Shown piece after piece: positions 6,606-7,325 of a stretch of 7,325 bases of DNA. The notes under the pieces were generated by a model that worked only from the letters and a program-made list of their open reading frames with translations, was not told the DNA's origin and did not search any database. Source of the DNA: Gemmatimonadota bacterium (GTDB taxonomy: Bacteria > 4572-55 > J002); the NCBI GenBank assembly GCA_003697105.1, contig RFFQ01000037.1, forward strand, positions 1-7,325. Direction: 5' to 3'. Positions within the stretch are counted from its first letter, which is position 1, and every line of letters begins with the position of its first letter. Both the position numbers and the translations under genes were made by a program.

Positions 6606-7325
6606 ATGGCTACCAAAACCGCCCCCTCAATCCCAGATGCCACTATCGAGGCATTGGTGCGGAGCTTTTTTAAGGAAGCCTCCGCCTACGGATTTAAGCA
6701 AGCGGATTATCTTCGGTTTGTGAACCAATTGCTCGATCTGGCATTGCATCAAAATAGCGAAACCCGCCTCGCATCATCGCCTTCAGCTACATCCGTTGCC
6801 AATCCGACCCCCACAGAGCTACCTATTAAAAGTGACCGCTTATGGATTCGAGAATTCAAGCTCGAACAAGATCGCCGTTATTTTGATACCTGGCTAGAGG
6901 ATGAATTTGGGCGATATTTTTTGCTTTCGCGGACAACCGCACGCACTGCCAATTTTGATGATCTGATCCGCAGTCCCTCCACCGTTGCGGGGATGATTAC
7001 TCTCCCCGATGAAACCCCGATCGGAGCAGTACTCTACCTAAATGTGGATCAGCAACATCGCAAAGCAGAACTAAGAAAACTCATCGGCGAACCCTCCATG
7101 CGCGGTAAAGGGTTGGCAAAGGAAGCAACCCGTCTCTGGTTGCGCTATGGCGCATCCCGACTGAGCTTAAACAAAATCTACCTAAATACCCTCAACACCA
7201 ATCTCCGCAATATTAAACTCAACGAAGATTTAGGATTTAAAGTCGAGGGCATCCTGCGGAATGAAGTCTTTTTTGATGGGGAATATCGCGATGTCCTGCG
7301 CATGGGGTTTTGGTGTGGAGAATAA
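6606..7325 (+). CDS. GNAT-family N-acetyltransferase (RimJ/SpeG-like) with N-terminal helical extension
   Basis: The product is 239 residues and complete; its TAA ends on the last base of the window. The GNAT fold covers about 74-239: KSDRLWIREF opens it, IGAVLYLNV (139-147) is the central strand region, and MRGKGLAKEA (165-174) is the acetyl-CoA pyrophosphate-binding motif A. NKIYLNTLNTNLRNIKLNEDLGFK (from 189) and GILRNEVFFDGEYRDVLRMG complete the Acetyltransf_3/RimJ-type pattern. Such enzymes move acetyl groups from acetyl-CoA to protein N-termini, lysines, polyamines or small amines; the acceptor here is unknown. Residues 11-48 look like two or three amphipathic helices, joined by a Ser/Thr/Pro-rich linker (about 51-73). 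This makes the protein longer than usual family members of about 170-190 residues. The gene lies 12 bp after the acyl-CoA synthetase with no promoter between, so it is probably in the same operon. Confidence 0.9.
   Translation: MATKTAPSIPDATIEALVRSFFKEASAYGFKQADYLRFVNQLLDLALHQNSETRLASSPSATSVANPTPTELPIKSDRLWIREFKLEQDRRYFDTWLEDEFGRYFLLSRTTARTANFDDLIRSPSTVAGMITLPDETPIGAVLYLNVDQQHRKAELRKLIGEPSMRGKGLAKEATRLWLRYGASRLSLNKIYLNTLNTNLRNIKLNEDLGFKVEGILRNEVFFDGEYRDVLRMGFWCGE

Overview
The window looks like ordinary chromosomal DNA from a Gram-negative-type bacterium. It holds one leftward gene, cut by the left edge, and four rightward genes, with canonical sigma70-like promoters and purine-rich Shine-Dalgarno sites. 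Three TTGACA-N17-TATnnT-like elements precede genes, which argues against Bacteroidetes, where promoters read differently. The phylum cannot be fixed from the sequence. An uncultivated lineage near Calditrichota/KSB1 is a low-confidence guess from the general look of the proteins. I see no tRNA, rRNA, CRISPR array, insertion sequence, integrase or other sign of recent transfer.

Layout. Bases 1-926 (minus strand) encode the first 308 residues of a cytoplasmic TPR protein. Its C-terminal part is very acidic and ends, at the window edge, in a 54-bp tandem repeat. Bases 927-1257 are a divergent intergenic region with one promoter pointing each way. uvrA (1258-4065) encodes the damage-recognition ATPase of nucleotide excision repair, full length with all ATPase and zinc motifs intact. 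It is followed after 41 bp by a stand-alone LON substrate-binding-domain protein (4107-4745), probably co-transcribed with uvrA. A 135-bp gap holds a strong promoter for a second unit: an acyl-CoA synthetase of the AMP-binding family (4881-6593, GTG start) and, 12 bp later, a GNAT N-acetyltransferase with an extra N-terminal helical segment (6606-7325). The last gene ends exactly at the window edge.

How the genes relate. uvrA and the LON-domain gene are joined only by proximity. The ligase and GNAT genes look like a true operon: tight spacing, a well-placed ribosome binding site and no promoter between them. One hypothesis is acyl-CoA production coupled to an acyltransferase, or acetylation control of the ligase. 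No convincing new multi-gene system is visible. The points most worth a second look are the acidic repeat tail of the TPR protein, the leader mini-ORF between uvrA and the LON-domain gene, and the ligase-GNAT pair.
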